Source of the DNA: Stenotrophomonas bentonitica
GTDB lineage: Bacteria; Pseudomonadota; Gammaproteobacteria; Xanthomonadales; Xanthomonadaceae
Direction: 5' to 3'
NCBI RefSeq assembly: GCF_013185915.1
Contig: NZ_JAAZUH010000001.1
Span: forward strand, 1,054,001-1,118,000
DNA: 64,000 nt
The notes under the pieces are model-generated. The model saw only the letters and a list, made by a program, of their open reading frames with translations. It had not been told where the DNA came from and did no database searches. Below, one piece after another: positions 56,701 to 64,000 of this stretch (within the stretch, counting starts at the first letter, position 1; each line of letters starts with the position of its first letter). A program made the position numbers and the translations under genes.

Positions 56701-59124
56701 GTCGGTACCGGCAAAACGCTCGGTGCGTTTGGCCAGGCCGTCAAGGATGCGCGTGGCCGCGTCCAGCACCGAACGCGCCTTGCGCTGGCGCTCGTCCAGC
56801 AGCGCCTGCTTGTGCGTTTCGAAGGCTTCGATCAGCTCTTCGCGTTTGGCCAGGATGTCGCCGAGGAACTGCTCATGCTCGCCAAACTGGCTTTCCAGTT
56901 CTTCCAGCTGGACCAGCAGGCGGGACATCTGTTCGTCGGCCCGCTCGGGGTCGGTGGCCATCGCCAGCGCACTGGTGATCGCCTGCGAGAACAGCGCGAA
57001 CTGCGCGGCGAACTGGGCCACGGCCTCGGCCGAGCCGAGCGAGCGGCGGCGCTGCTCGGCGCGCACACGGATCTGGTTGAGCCGCGCATAGACCGCTGAA
57101 ATGGATTCGACCACGCGGGTGCGTGCGGTGGCATCGTCGACCTTGAGCCCGGCCATCAGCGCCGACAGCATGTCCAGGTCGGAGGCCATGTCCCGCATGC
57201 CAGCCAACTGCTCGTCCAGGATCCGTGCGCTTTCGGCCTGCTGGGCAGCCGCATCCAGGACCTGCAGGCGCTCGCCCAGCGGTGCCAATGCACTGTCGCC
57301 CCCCAGGAACTGGCCCGTGGCCGCGCCGATGCGGTCGTGGGCTTCCTGCAGGGCAGTGGTCATCGCATCGATCACGTCGGTGTCGATGTAGCGGTAGTCG
57401 CGAATGGTGAGAAGGTGGCCGCGCTGGGTGGAAATCGCGTTGAGCGCCTCCACGAACGACTGCACCTCACGCCAGTTTTCCGGCTGCAATCCCGCCAGCA
57501 ACGCCTTCTGCGCTGCCTGCGCTTTGGCCATCGCCTGCGCGGACTGCTGCCGGATCGACTGCACCTTCTCGTACTCGTCCAGCACCGACTCGCCGGTGCC
57601 GCTGATCTCGCGCAACAGCGCGGCCGCGCCATCGCAGTGCGCGTCGTCCAGCCAATGGTGCGCGTCGAACAGTCGCCGGGTGTCCTGCACCAGGCGCTGG
57701 TAGCGTTGCACCGAGACGTCCTGGCCTTCGATGCCGCGGGCCAGGTCGAACAGGTTGGAGATCCCGCGCACCAGTTCGGCATTGCCGATCCTGCCCATGA
57801 ACGTATTGCCCGGCGGGCGGCTGGCGGCGAACTCGTCGCTGCTGAACGGGGTCTGCCAGACCTGCATGGGGTGGATGCGGGTGGGTTCGGTGCCTTCGGC
57901 ATGGAACAGCACCATGCGCCCGTCGTGCAGGAACGCGTAACCATGGCCGAACACCGGGTTCTGCAGCACGCGCTGGATGGTGTTGTAGACGAACAGTGCC
58001 GAACGCCCACCTTCGCGTTCGTAGAAGATGTACAGCACGTCCTCGCCGTTCGGCGAGCGGATCGCACGCTTGAACTGCATGCCCTGCATGGACGCGTCGA
58101 ACGCCTTGTGCTCGCCGCTCTGCAGGTAGTACCCGCCCGGGAAGATGATGCCGTGGTCTTCGGGCAGCTGCACGCAGGCTTGCACGATGGCGTCGTTGCG
58201 CACGATGGTGCCGGTGAGTGTGTTGTAGATCAGACCGCGCCACACGGTTTCGCGGTACGGCAGCACCTTGAGCAGTACCAGCGAGCCGACCCGGGCGTAG
58301 TCGAACTGGGCGTCGTCCAGCGACTGGGTGCTGTCGTCCACCGGCTCGCTGTAGAGCCCCTGCCCGCTTTCGGTATTGTTCTCGACCTTGACGGTGAGGT
58401 CGCCGCCGGTGGTTTCCACGAACAGGGTGTCGAGGATGTTCAGGTGCGAATGGCGGCCGCTGACCGCCATGTCGCGGGTAGCGCGGACCCATTCGAAATC
58501 GAACGGCGGAGGCAGCGCGATGTCGCGTTCGCCGCGTGCGTCCAGGTAGGTCAGCGCGCCATCGCGCGCCACCGCCCAGCGGAACACGCGTACGTCGGTG
58601 CTGCGCTCGCCGATCTGGAACGACGCCAGCAGCTTGTCGCCCACCTTGATCAGCTGCAGCAGGCGAGCGTGCTTGTAGTACGCGTAGAGCTCGCTGAAAT
58701 CGTGCACGAAGCCCGGCTCGGCCAGGAAACTTCCCTTGGCATCCACCGGCGTTACGTCGTAGCCATCGCCGGCCTGGACCAGACGGTACAGGCCGAACAC
58801 GTCCTCGACCCGGGTCTGGGTCTTGAGGCCAAGGAACACGTTGTAGCCGAACAGCAGCAGGTCCGGACCGACCTGGACGATGTCGCGCCCCACGCAGTTG
58901 TTTTCACTGCGGATGCGGAAGCGGCCGGCCACCTCCAGGCGGCTGTCGCCGAACTCGACCAGCCGCTGCCCGTTCAGGGCCTCTGCCAGGCCGCGCAGGC
59001 GGCCTCCCTGCTCCAGCAGGCGGCGGCGCAGCACCTCGTAGGCGCCCCCCTGGGCCACCGCCTGGTCGACGGTGGCGGTGGCGTCCGGCGAGGACGGGGC
59101 GGGACGATTGGCGGGTTCAGACAT
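53785..59124 (-). CDS. Large AAA ATPase of the DUF3686 type, annotated in relatives as DNA repair ATPase
   Basis: This 1779-residue protein has a beta-rich N-terminal half (about 1-480, NNCVGRDIVQVGPDLLLFGYNVFLGLKTQTRVEDVFGLY) that resembles DUF3686 as I recall it. A long coiled-coil region follows (about 500-900). A C-terminal AAA module has Walker A in PPGYGKTTLMEYVA (about 1300) and Walker B in MLYVDDIQHTHPEF (about 1365), followed by the sensor region VVMAGNPYTESGEVF. The C-terminal 200 residues are linker-like. DNA repair is a database label, not shown by sequence. It lies 30 bases after a YqiK-like flotillin gene. Confidence 0.8.
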   Translation of the reverse strand: MSEPANRPAPSSPDATATVDQAVAQGGAYEVLRRRLLEQGGRLRGLAEALNGQRLVEFGDSRLEVAGRFRIRSENNCVGRDIVQVGPDLLLFGYNVFLGLKTQTRVEDVFGLYRLVQAGDGYDVTPVDAKGSFLAEPGFVHDFSELYAYYKHARLLQLIKVGDKLLASFQIGERSTDVRVFRWAVARDGALTYLDARGERDIALPPPFDFEWVRATRDMAVSGRHSHLNILDTLFVETTGGDLTVKVENNTESGQGLYSEPVDDSTQSLDDAQFDYARVGSLVLLKVLPYRETVWRGLIYNTLTGTIVRNDAIVQACVQLPEDHGIIFPGGYYLQSGEHKAFDASMQGMQFKRAIRSPNGEDVLYIFYEREGGRSALFVYNTIQRVLQNPVFGHGYAFLHDGRMVLFHAEGTEPTRIHPMQVWQTPFSSDEFAASRPPGNTFMGRIGNAELVRGISNLFDLARGIEGQDVSVQRYQRLVQDTRRLFDAHHWLDDAHCDGAAALLREISGTGESVLDEYEKVQSIRQQSAQAMAKAQAAQKALLAGLQPENWREVQSFVEALNAISTQRGHLLTIRDYRYIDTDVIDAMTTALQEAHDRIGAATGQFLGGDSALAPLGERLQVLDAAAQQAESARILDEQLAGMRDMASDLDMLSALMAGLKVDDATARTRVVESISAVYARLNQIRVRAEQRRRSLGSAEAVAQFAAQFALFSQAITSALAMATDPERADEQMSRLLVQLEELESQFGEHEQFLGDILAKREELIEAFETHKQALLDERQRKARSVLDAATRILDGLAKRTERFAGTDELNAFFAGDPLVLKLRELAGRLRELRDSVKADDVEARLKGVRDQAVRALRDRSELFEAGGNVVRLGPRHRFNVNTQALDLTLLPRGDELAIHLTGTDFLETLDDPELAGLKEYWQLGLDSESAQLYRGEYLAGSLLLAAMEGREGLDLPTLQHAAAEPDALERIVRDFAAPRYREGYERGIHDHDASRVLHALLPLQQAAGTLQHAPRARAVALLFWATHQRRDDVAQWASRQAGADAIARLFRSPEGQQALLAEMDRAVAGFVAERALPFSAADAQAAAACLADELSAGDLVFSTSRYAQALLDALGQHLQAAGQREAFDRALHREQDGLAARWALAGQWLRALCQLPAFTDHAAYADEAAALLLVARAVRTRPSDVALLVQVEGLLGEHARIQQGRLLLSLDDFLARLRTHLHTFVPAFHAYQGVRQRIIARERDALRLAEFKARPLSSFVRNKLINDVYLGVIGDNLAKQMGTAGENKRSDLMGLLMMISPPGYGKTTLMEYVAHRLGLVFMKINGPALGHEVRSLDPAQAPDATSRQELEKLNLALEMGNNTMLYVDDIQHTHPEFLQKFISLCDGTRRIEGVWRGRTRTYDMRGKKFCVVMAGNPYTESGEVFKIPDMLANRADIYNLGDVLGGMEDAFTLSYVENSLTSNPVLAPLATREMADLYLLVDRAMGREVSTNALSHAYSGAEINEIVGTLQRMLAMRDVVYRVNQQYIASAAQDDRYRTEPPFRLQGSYRNMNKLAEKLSPVMNPAELQQLISDHYLGEAQLLTTGAEENLLKLAELRGVLTEEQQQRWAQIKRDFLRNKAMGAGDADVGGRVVAQLADIAGALQRTAEPAPVAVADPAPWPALLAALERLAQAQVEAAVVPADPVPLSQGLQDGLAPLLQLIGQSNAEQARTGEILALLAGWVRQQMEREPAAAPRARVRRASTPEERALDEALMRHFYGAASVPPRDTPAPDDARV

Positions 59125-59154
59125 CGGCTTCCTTCCGGGTCACGTGCAGGCGCT

Positions 59155-61170
59155 TCAGCGCGCGTCGACCACGGCGGCCGTGGCGTGCTCGTCGGTGATC
59201 TGGCGCGGGGCCTCCTGGCGCGGCGCATCTTCGCGCTGGGTCACGCCCAGGTAGCGCTGCATCAGGTCCTGCACGATCGGGCTCTTGCCAGCCAGGCCTT
59301 CAATCGACTTGCCCAGCGAGACCGCCTTGATCAGGTTCTCGAACATGCCGCCGTCGCCACCGACCAGGTCGATGTCGGCGTTGCGCAGCGCGCTGGCAAT
59401 GACGCCGGCATTCTCGCGCGAGACTTCCTTGCCGGCCTCGATGGAGGCAAGGGCCTGCTTGAGGCTGTTGTCGAGCATCATGCGGAACTCTTCATGGCCG
59501 CGCGCGGTGTCGCTGAGCGAGGCCAGCGCCTCGAACTTGCGGACCAGGCCTTCGGCTTCGGCCAGCAGCTTCTTCTGCACCACGCCGGCTTCGGCACCGC
59601 CCACCGACTCGGTGGCCGTGGCACGGGCCAGGCCCATCTGCTCCTCGCCCTGGGCCTGCGCCTGCAGGGTCTCGGCCAGCACGCGGGCTTCGTTGGTGCC
59701 CTGCTTGAGGGTCGCGTCGGCCTTGGCTTCGATCACGCGGGCTTCGGCGATACCGACCTTTTCGATGGCGAGCGCGGACGCTTCGCGCACCTGGGCATCG
59801 GCGAGCCCCGGCGCCGCGCGTTCGGCACGGGTACCGTCGGCAAGCAGGCGCTTTGCTTCGGCCTGCTTGCCTGCGGCTTCGTGTTCAGCCTGGGCCAGGG
59901 TAGTGATTTCCACCGCGCGGTGCCTGGCCGAGGCTTCAGCGGCCTGCGCTTCCTTCACCTGGCGCACCATCAGTTCCTGTGCCTTGGCTTCGGCCTCGAG
60001 GATCAGCACCTGCTTCTGGCGATCGGCCTCGGAGACTTCGCGTACTTCCTTGATGCGCTCCTCTTCCTGGGCCACGGTCTTGTCGATGGCGATGCGCTCG
60101 CGGGTGATGTTGGCCACGTCCATCTTGCCGGACTCGACCACCTTGTCGCGCTCCACGCCCTGCAACTGGACTTCACGCTGGGTGGTGACCTGCTCCAGCT
60201 GGCGCGCACGCTCGACCCGCTCGGCTTCGATGGCGACCGCCCGCTGGCGATTCTGTTCGGCCACTTCCACCTCGCGCAGACGGTTCTGCTCGCGGATGTC
60301 GATGACTTCCTGCGCTTCGATGCGGGCCTGCTCGGACAGCTGCCGCTGTTCTTCCTGCACCTTCGCGGTTTCAGCCTCTTCGCGGGCGCGGATGGTTTCG
60401 ATCTCGCGCTTCTGGCGGGCTTCGGCCTCCGCCTGCTGGCGTTCCAGCGCCAGCAGTGCTTCACGCGCTTCCACGTTCTTCTTGGTAATGGCCAGCTTTT
60501 CGTTCTGCTCCAGCTCGTTGGTCACCACGTTCTGCGTGGCGGTGAGCTCGGTGATCTTGCGGATGCCCTGGGCGTCGAGGATGTTGTTCTGGTCCAGCAG
60601 CAGCTTCGGCGTCTGCTCCAGGTAGTCGATGGCCACGTCTTCAAGGGCGTAGCCATTGAGGTCGTTGCCGATCACCGCGATGATCTCGTCGCGGAATTCC
60701 TGGCGCTTCTCGAACAGCTCGGTGAACTCGAACTTCTTGCCCACCGTCTTCAGCGCTTCGGAGAACTTGGCGTTGAACAGTTCGTCCACGGCGTGCTTGT
60801 CGGAGGCGCGGTCGGCGCCAATGGCCTTGGCAACGCGCAGTACATCGGCCTGGGTTTCATTCACGCGCAGGTAGAAGGCCACGGCGATGTCGGCGCGCAT
60901 GTTGTCGCGGCAGATCAGGCCCTCCTTGCCGCGGCGGTCGATCTGCAGGGTGATCAGGCTGATCCGCATGAGCTCGGCGCGGTACAGCACCGGGATGATC
61001 AGTGCGCCGGTGAAGTGCACCTTGGGCTGGGAGCTCATGTCGTTGACGATCAACGCAACGCCCTGGTCCACCTTGCGGTAGAAGGCCTTGAACAGGCCGG
61101 CCAGGCCAAGCAGCAGGACCAGCAGGACGCCGACCCCGATCAGGAAGGGGGCCAAGGCTGCAATGCTCAT
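59155..61170 (-). CDS. YqiK-type flotillin family protein
   Basis: The 671-residue protein has one N-terminal membrane anchor (PFLIGVGVLLVLLLGLAGLF), an SPFH/band 7 domain (about 30-200) and a very long coiled coil rich in Glu/Ala/Arg (about 205-530). The C-terminal segment (KFEALASLSDTARGHEEFRMMLDNSLKQALASIEAGK) resembles flotillins. Flotillins form membrane microdomain scaffolds. It overlaps the YqiJ-like gene by ATGA. Confidence 0.88.
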   Translation of the reverse strand: MSIAALAPFLIGVGVLLVLLLGLAGLFKAFYRKVDQGVALIVNDMSSQPKVHFTGALIIPVLYRAELMRISLITLQIDRRGKEGLICRDNMRADIAVAFYLRVNETQADVLRVAKAIGADRASDKHAVDELFNAKFSEALKTVGKKFEFTELFEKRQEFRDEIIAVIGNDLNGYALEDVAIDYLEQTPKLLLDQNNILDAQGIRKITELTATQNVVTNELEQNEKLAITKKNVEAREALLALERQQAEAEARQKREIETIRAREEAETAKVQEEQRQLSEQARIEAQEVIDIREQNRLREVEVAEQNRQRAVAIEAERVERARQLEQVTTQREVQLQGVERDKVVESGKMDVANITRERIAIDKTVAQEEERIKEVREVSEADRQKQVLILEAEAKAQELMVRQVKEAQAAEASARHRAVEITTLAQAEHEAAGKQAEAKRLLADGTRAERAAPGLADAQVREASALAIEKVGIAEARVIEAKADATLKQGTNEARVLAETLQAQAQGEEQMGLARATATESVGGAEAGVVQKKLLAEAEGLVRKFEALASLSDTARGHEEFRMMLDNSLKQALASIEAGKEVSRENAGVIASALRNADIDLVGGDGGMFENLIKAVSLGKSIEGLAGKSPIVQDLMQRYLGVTQREDAPRQEAPRQITDEHATAAVVDAR

Positions 61171-61817
61171 CGGTGGATCTCCTTATCTAACAATGCGGGA
61201 TGGTCGCCTTCGGCGGCCACCAGGTAATGGTTGTGCTCGGGGAGGTAGTCCAGCAGCACCACGCGGCGGCCGCGCGGCAGGGTGTGGCCTTCAGGCAGGC
61301 GTACCTGCAGGATCAGGCCGGCGCCACCGTCGTCGACCGTGGCGAACCCGGTACTTGCAGTGACCTGGGGCGAGGCGATCACGCCAACACGCCCCAGCAG
61401 CGAGGCCTGGGCGACCGGACGCAGGCGCAGCAGCAGGCGCCTCACCGGGCGCAGGACCGCCGCGGTCAGCGGTACGGCCGGCACCAGCGCCAGGACCACG
61501 GTCAGGCCGCCCGCCGCCCATCGCATCGGCGCGGGCAGCGGTTGCAGCAGGAACAGGTGCACGAAGTAGGTGGCCGTCCAGCCGAAGAAGGTCAGCAGCG
61601 CAATCACCAGCATGAACGGGGCACCGCCCAGGCCGAGCCGTGAAAACATCCCGGAAATGCCCTGCAGGCCGTCGTCGCCGATCTCGATGCCGTCGGTGGC
61701 AAAGCCGTCGTCAATGACTCCGCAGGCGGCCAGCATCCAGTACACCACGGCAAAGGCCAGCACGATGCTGTACGGCAGCGTGGGAAAGCTGAGTGCGACG
61801 TTGAGAAATTCGGCCAT
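61167..61817 (-). CDS. YqiJ/NfeD-like membrane protein with OB-fold domain
   Basis: The 216-residue protein has a signal-like first helix (VALSFPTLPYSIVLAFAVVYWMLAACG), two further helices (about 65-85 and 100-120) and an OB-fold-like C-terminal domain (LLGRVGVIASPQVTASTGFATVDDGGAGLILQVRLPEGHTLPRGRRVVLLDYLPEHNHYLV). YqiJ/NfeD proteins partner with flotillins encoded directly downstream, as here. It is the first gene of the five-gene operon; the 140-base gap to trpF should contain the promoter. Confidence 0.82.
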   Translation of the reverse strand: MAEFLNVALSFPTLPYSIVLAFAVVYWMLAACGVIDDGFATDGIEIGDDGLQGISGMFSRLGLGGAPFMLVIALLTFFGWTATYFVHLFLLQPLPAPMRWAAGGLTVVLALVPAVPLTAAVLRPVRRLLLRLRPVAQASLLGRVGVIASPQVTASTGFATVDDGGAGLILQVRLPEGHTLPRGRRVVLLDYLPEHNHYLVAAEGDHPALLDKEIHR

Positions 61818-61957
61818 TCACGTCTTCCTTGCATCGGTGCAGCGGTCCCCACCGCTGCGGATCCGGACAGGCGCTCCGGCCTGTCCTTGTCCTGTCGATG
61901 CTACGTGAAATATGGGGGGTGCGCACAGGGGGGAAAGCGACGTTCCGCCCGCTGGGC

Positions 61958-62614
61958 TCAATCGGCCTCGTGGCAATCCGCGCGGCGGACTTCCTCGACG
62001 AACTTGCGCATCTTGTAGCCGTCCTTGATCCCCGGCTCGGATTCAATGCCGCTGGAGACGTCCACGCCCCACGGCAGGGTCGCGACGATCGCGTCGAACA
62101 CGTTGTCCGGGGTGATCCCGCCGGCCAGCAGGAACGGACGGTGCAGGCCGGTCGGCAGGCGGGTCCAGTCGAAGGCCACGCCGGTCCCACCGCCGCCGCC
62201 CGGGGCGTGGCTGTCAAACAGGAAACCGGCCGCGCTGGGATAGCGCAGCTGCAGCTGCCGCGCGTTGACCTCTTCACGGCCGCCCATGGCCACCGCCTTC
62301 AGGTACGGCATGTTGAAGCTGCGGCAGAACGATTCGTCTTCCTCGCCATGGAACTGCAGCAGGGTCGGGCGCACCGTGCGCAGCACCTCGCGCACCTCTT
62401 CCTTGCTGTTGTCGCGGAACAGCGCGACCACGTCGACCATCGGCGCGATCGCCTGGCGCATCGCGCGGGCCTCGGCCGGGGCGACCCGGCGCCGGCTTTC
62501 GCGGGCGAAGATGAAGCCCACCGCGTCCACGCCCAGTTCGCCGGCCAGGCGCACGTCGCCGGCGCGGGTCATGCCGCAGAACTTGATGCGGGTGCGGTAG
62601 AAGGAGCGGCTCAT
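61958..62614 (-). CDS. trpF: Phosphoribosylanthranilate isomerase
   Basis: The 218-residue TIM-barrel enzyme catalyses the Amadori rearrangement in tryptophan synthesis. The catalytic Cys is in [11 protein letters not shown] (residue 13) and the Asp in the [18 protein letters not shown] block; [11 protein letters not shown] and [15 protein letters not shown] bind phosphate. The start overlaps the truA stop (ATGA). It is separated from trpB and trpA by the flotillin/TelA operon. Confidence 0.97.
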   Translation of the reverse strand: MSRSFYRTRIKFCGMTRAGDVRLAGELGVDAVGFIFARESRRRVAPAEARAMRQAIAPMVDVVALFRDNSKEEVREVLRTVRPTLLQFHGEEDESFCRSFNMPYLKAVAMGGREEVNARQLQLRYPSAAGFLFDSHAPGGGGGTGVAFDWTRLPTGLHRPFLLAGGITPDNVFDAIVATLPWGVDVSSGIESEPGIKDGYKMRKFVEEVRRADCHEAD

Positions 62615-63384
62615 AGGGTGACCTCGGCAGGTAGGTGCCAGTTGTCGGGATACAACGGGCCAACAAATACCAATCCCTGCGGCGGTGCGGTGGGCCCGGC
62701 CACGGTGCGGTCCTGGCCAGCCAGCAGTTCGGCCATCCACGACACCGGCTTTTCCCCACTGCCGATCAGGATCAATGAGCCGACGATATTGCGCACCATG
62801 TGATGAAGGAATGCATTGGCCTGAACGCAGACCTCGATGATCTCGCCCTGGCGGGTCACGCTGATCGCCTGCAGCTCGCGGCGGGCATGCAGGGCCTCGC
62901 ACTGGACGCTGCGGAATGCGCTGAAGTCGTTTTCGCCCAGCAGGGCCTGCCCGGCCGCGTGCATCAACGCCGCATCCAGCGGGCGGCGCTCCCAGCTCAG
63001 GCTCTGCCGGTACAGCGCCGGGCGGATCGCCCGGTTGAGCAGGCGATAGCGGTAACGCCGTGCACGCGCGGAAAACCGCGCGTGGAAGTCGTCGGCCACC
63101 GGCACGCACCAGCGTACTGCGATCGAGCGCGGCGCCCGGGTGGTGGTACCCAACGTCCAGCTGCGCGGGTCGCGGACCACGTCGGTGTCGAAGTGGACCA
63201 CCTGGCATTCGCCGTGCACGCCGGCGTCGGTACGCCCGGCGCAGACCACCTGGATCGGCGCATTGGCAATCGACGACAGTGCGTCCTGCAGGCTCGCCTG
63301 CACGCTGGGACAGCCGCTTTCACCGAGCTGCTGCCAGCCCTTGTACTCGCTGCCGTCGTATTCAACCCCTAGTGCGTAGCGCAT
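62611..63384 (-). CDS. truA: tRNA pseudouridine(38-40) synthase TruA
   Basis: The 257-residue enzyme modifies the anticodon stem-loop. The catalytic Asp is in [20 protein letters not shown] (about 48-67); N-terminus [18 protein letters not shown] and the [22 protein letters not shown] block are typical. It overlaps trpF by 4 bases and lies two bases after the fimV-like gene. Confidence 0.97.
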   Translation of the reverse strand: MRYALGVEYDGSEYKGWQQLGESGCPSVQASLQDALSSIANAPIQVVCAGRTDAGVHGECQVVHFDTDVVRDPRSWTLGTTTRAPRSIAVRWCVPVADDFHARFSARARRYRYRLLNRAIRPALYRQSLSWERRPLDAALMHAAGQALLGENDFSAFRSVQCEALHARRELQAISVTRQGEIIEVCVQANAFLHHMVRNIVGSLILIGSGEKPVSWMAELLAGQDRTVAGPTAPPQGLVFVGPLYPDNWHLPAEVTL

Positions 63385-63386
63385 GC

Positions 63387-64000
63387 TCAGCCGAGCCGGG
63401 CCAGCAGTTCACGGGCCTGCAGCTGGCTGTGCGCGTCACCGGCCTGGGCCACTTCCAGCAGCAGGGTGCGGGCGGTGTCGGCATCGCCCAGATCGAGGTA
63501 GGCGATCGCCAGTTCGAGGCGGTCGCGGCCCGGCGCGCCCAGCGGCGCGACGGTCGCTTCCGCAGCGGGCGGCGGCGTTTCGACGTCGGCGACGGTCTGC
63601 GGCGGGTTCCATTCCGGAATCTCGAACACGCCGCGGAAGGACGGCTGGGCGGCAGCCTCCAGCGCATAGGCCGGCACCACATCGTGGTCCGGCGCGGTCG
63701 CCGGCTCGGCTATGGGAGCTTCGGCCACGTCCTCGGCCACAGGGTCCAGCTCCGGCTCGAGCGTGAACACCGGTTCGCGACGTCCGTACTCGTCGCCCTC
63801 GCCTGCCAGCACGTAGTCGGGCGCATCGCGCAGATCCTGCGCGTCGGCCTCGACCTCGCGCTGCGCAGCCAGTTCGTCCACGTAGTCGGCTGCCGGCACC
63901 GCAGCCGCCAGGCTGGCGGCATCCAGGCCGTCGCGGCGCAGCGGCGGCAGCGGCGAGGGCTTGCGGCGGCGCGAGATCGCCCAGCCGGCGACCGCCAGCA
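63387..64000 (-). CDS. FimV-like protein, C-terminal part
   Basis: The gene runs off the window. Visible are a hydrophobic segment followed by [19 protein letters not shown], an acidic Ala/Pro/Glu-rich region and the conserved C-terminal motif [31 protein letters not shown]([15 protein letters not shown]). That motif, a single TPR-like unit, is characteristic of FimV/HubP polar scaffold proteins that control type IV pili and cell-pole organisation. The upstream peptidoglycan-binding part cannot be seen. Confidence 0.88.
   Translation of the reverse strand, partial: LAVAGWAISRRRKPSPLPPLRRDGLDAASLAAAVPAADYVDELAAQREVEADAQDLRDAPDYVLAGEGDEYGRREPVFTLEPELDPVAEDVAEAPIAEPATAPDHDVVPAYALEAAAQPSFRGVFEIPEWNPPQTVADVETPPPAAEATVAPLGAPGRDRLELAIAYLDLGDADTARTLLLEVAQAGDAHSQLQARELLARLG

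Noticed and set aside
57337..61227. Very long open frame on the plus strand opposite the flotillin and AAA genes
   Set aside because: It is a shadow of high-GC coding on the other strand: the product is compositionally odd (repeated His/Gln/Gly/Leu) and shows no family motif, while the minus strand has clear domains.

Overview
The window looks like a chromosomal segment of a high-GC gammaproteobacterium of the family Xanthomonadaceae, most likely Stenotrophomonas. The basis is the gene order (fimV-truA-trpF, trpB-x-trpA-accD-glmM, tpiA-secG-tRNA-Leu-nuoA to N, tRNA-fMet, rimP-nusA-infB-rbfA-truB-rpsO-pnp) and several intergenic GTAG-type palindromes of the SMAG (Stenotrophomonas maltophilia GTAG) REP class. 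Species cannot be fixed from the sequence alone. Nearly all genes lie on the minus strand. I saw no integrase, transposase, CRISPR array or phage structural gene.

Layout: 1-2459 (+) is the end of a TonB-dependent siderophore receptor followed by overlapping DUF3325, DUF3649 and PepSY membrane genes, an iron-uptake operon. A GH18 chitinase-like gene converges on it and carries a one-base deletion (2517-3688). From 12857 down to 3879 (-) runs the translation/RNA operon rimP-nusA-infB-rbfA-truB-rpsO-pnp, with a leader and terminator-like attenuator upstream of rimP. 

13156-23684 is an accessory island between rimP and the tRNA-fMet pair. It is a split Rhs/YD-repeat toxin locus: gene A (343 aa, unknown), gene B (1220 aa, an Rhs shell that stops before the Rhs core motif), then three tandem tip genes C1-C3. 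Each tip has its own start codon, the missing Rhs core end with the Asp-Pro self-cleavage region, a hydrophobic stretch of about 80-100 residues and a different C-terminal domain. A fourth, decayed tip (C4) lies on the opposite strand. C2 ends in an ExoA/diphtheria-type ADP-ribosyltransferase-like domain. C1 and C3 end in WW-ligand-like PPxY/LPxY motifs spaced 8 residues apart. C4 keeps a caspase-like HG...SC pair. No immunity genes are visible, so eukaryotic targets are plausible. This is the most unusual part of the window.

23765-24090 holds two identical initiator tRNA-Met genes. 24198-39152 is the complete 14-gene complex I operon (nuoA-N), preceded by tRNA-Leu(GAG), secG and tpiA. 40778-45811 holds a 2-oxoglutarate/Fe(II) oxygenase and, on the plus strand, a YejM-like sulfatase-fold membrane protein, a GT4 glycosyltransferase and a polysaccharide deacetylase, probably envelope functions. 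45867-50944 is glmM, accD, trpA, a small lipoprotein gene and trpB, with a divergent LysR regulator (TrpI-like). 51947-61817 is a five-gene operon of NfeD/YqiJ-like protein, YqiK-type flotillin, a 1779-aa AAA ATPase, an unknown protein and TelA, inserted between trpF and trpB. It looks like a membrane-linked stress or defence module. 61958-64000 is trpF, truA and the C-terminal part of a FimV-like protein.
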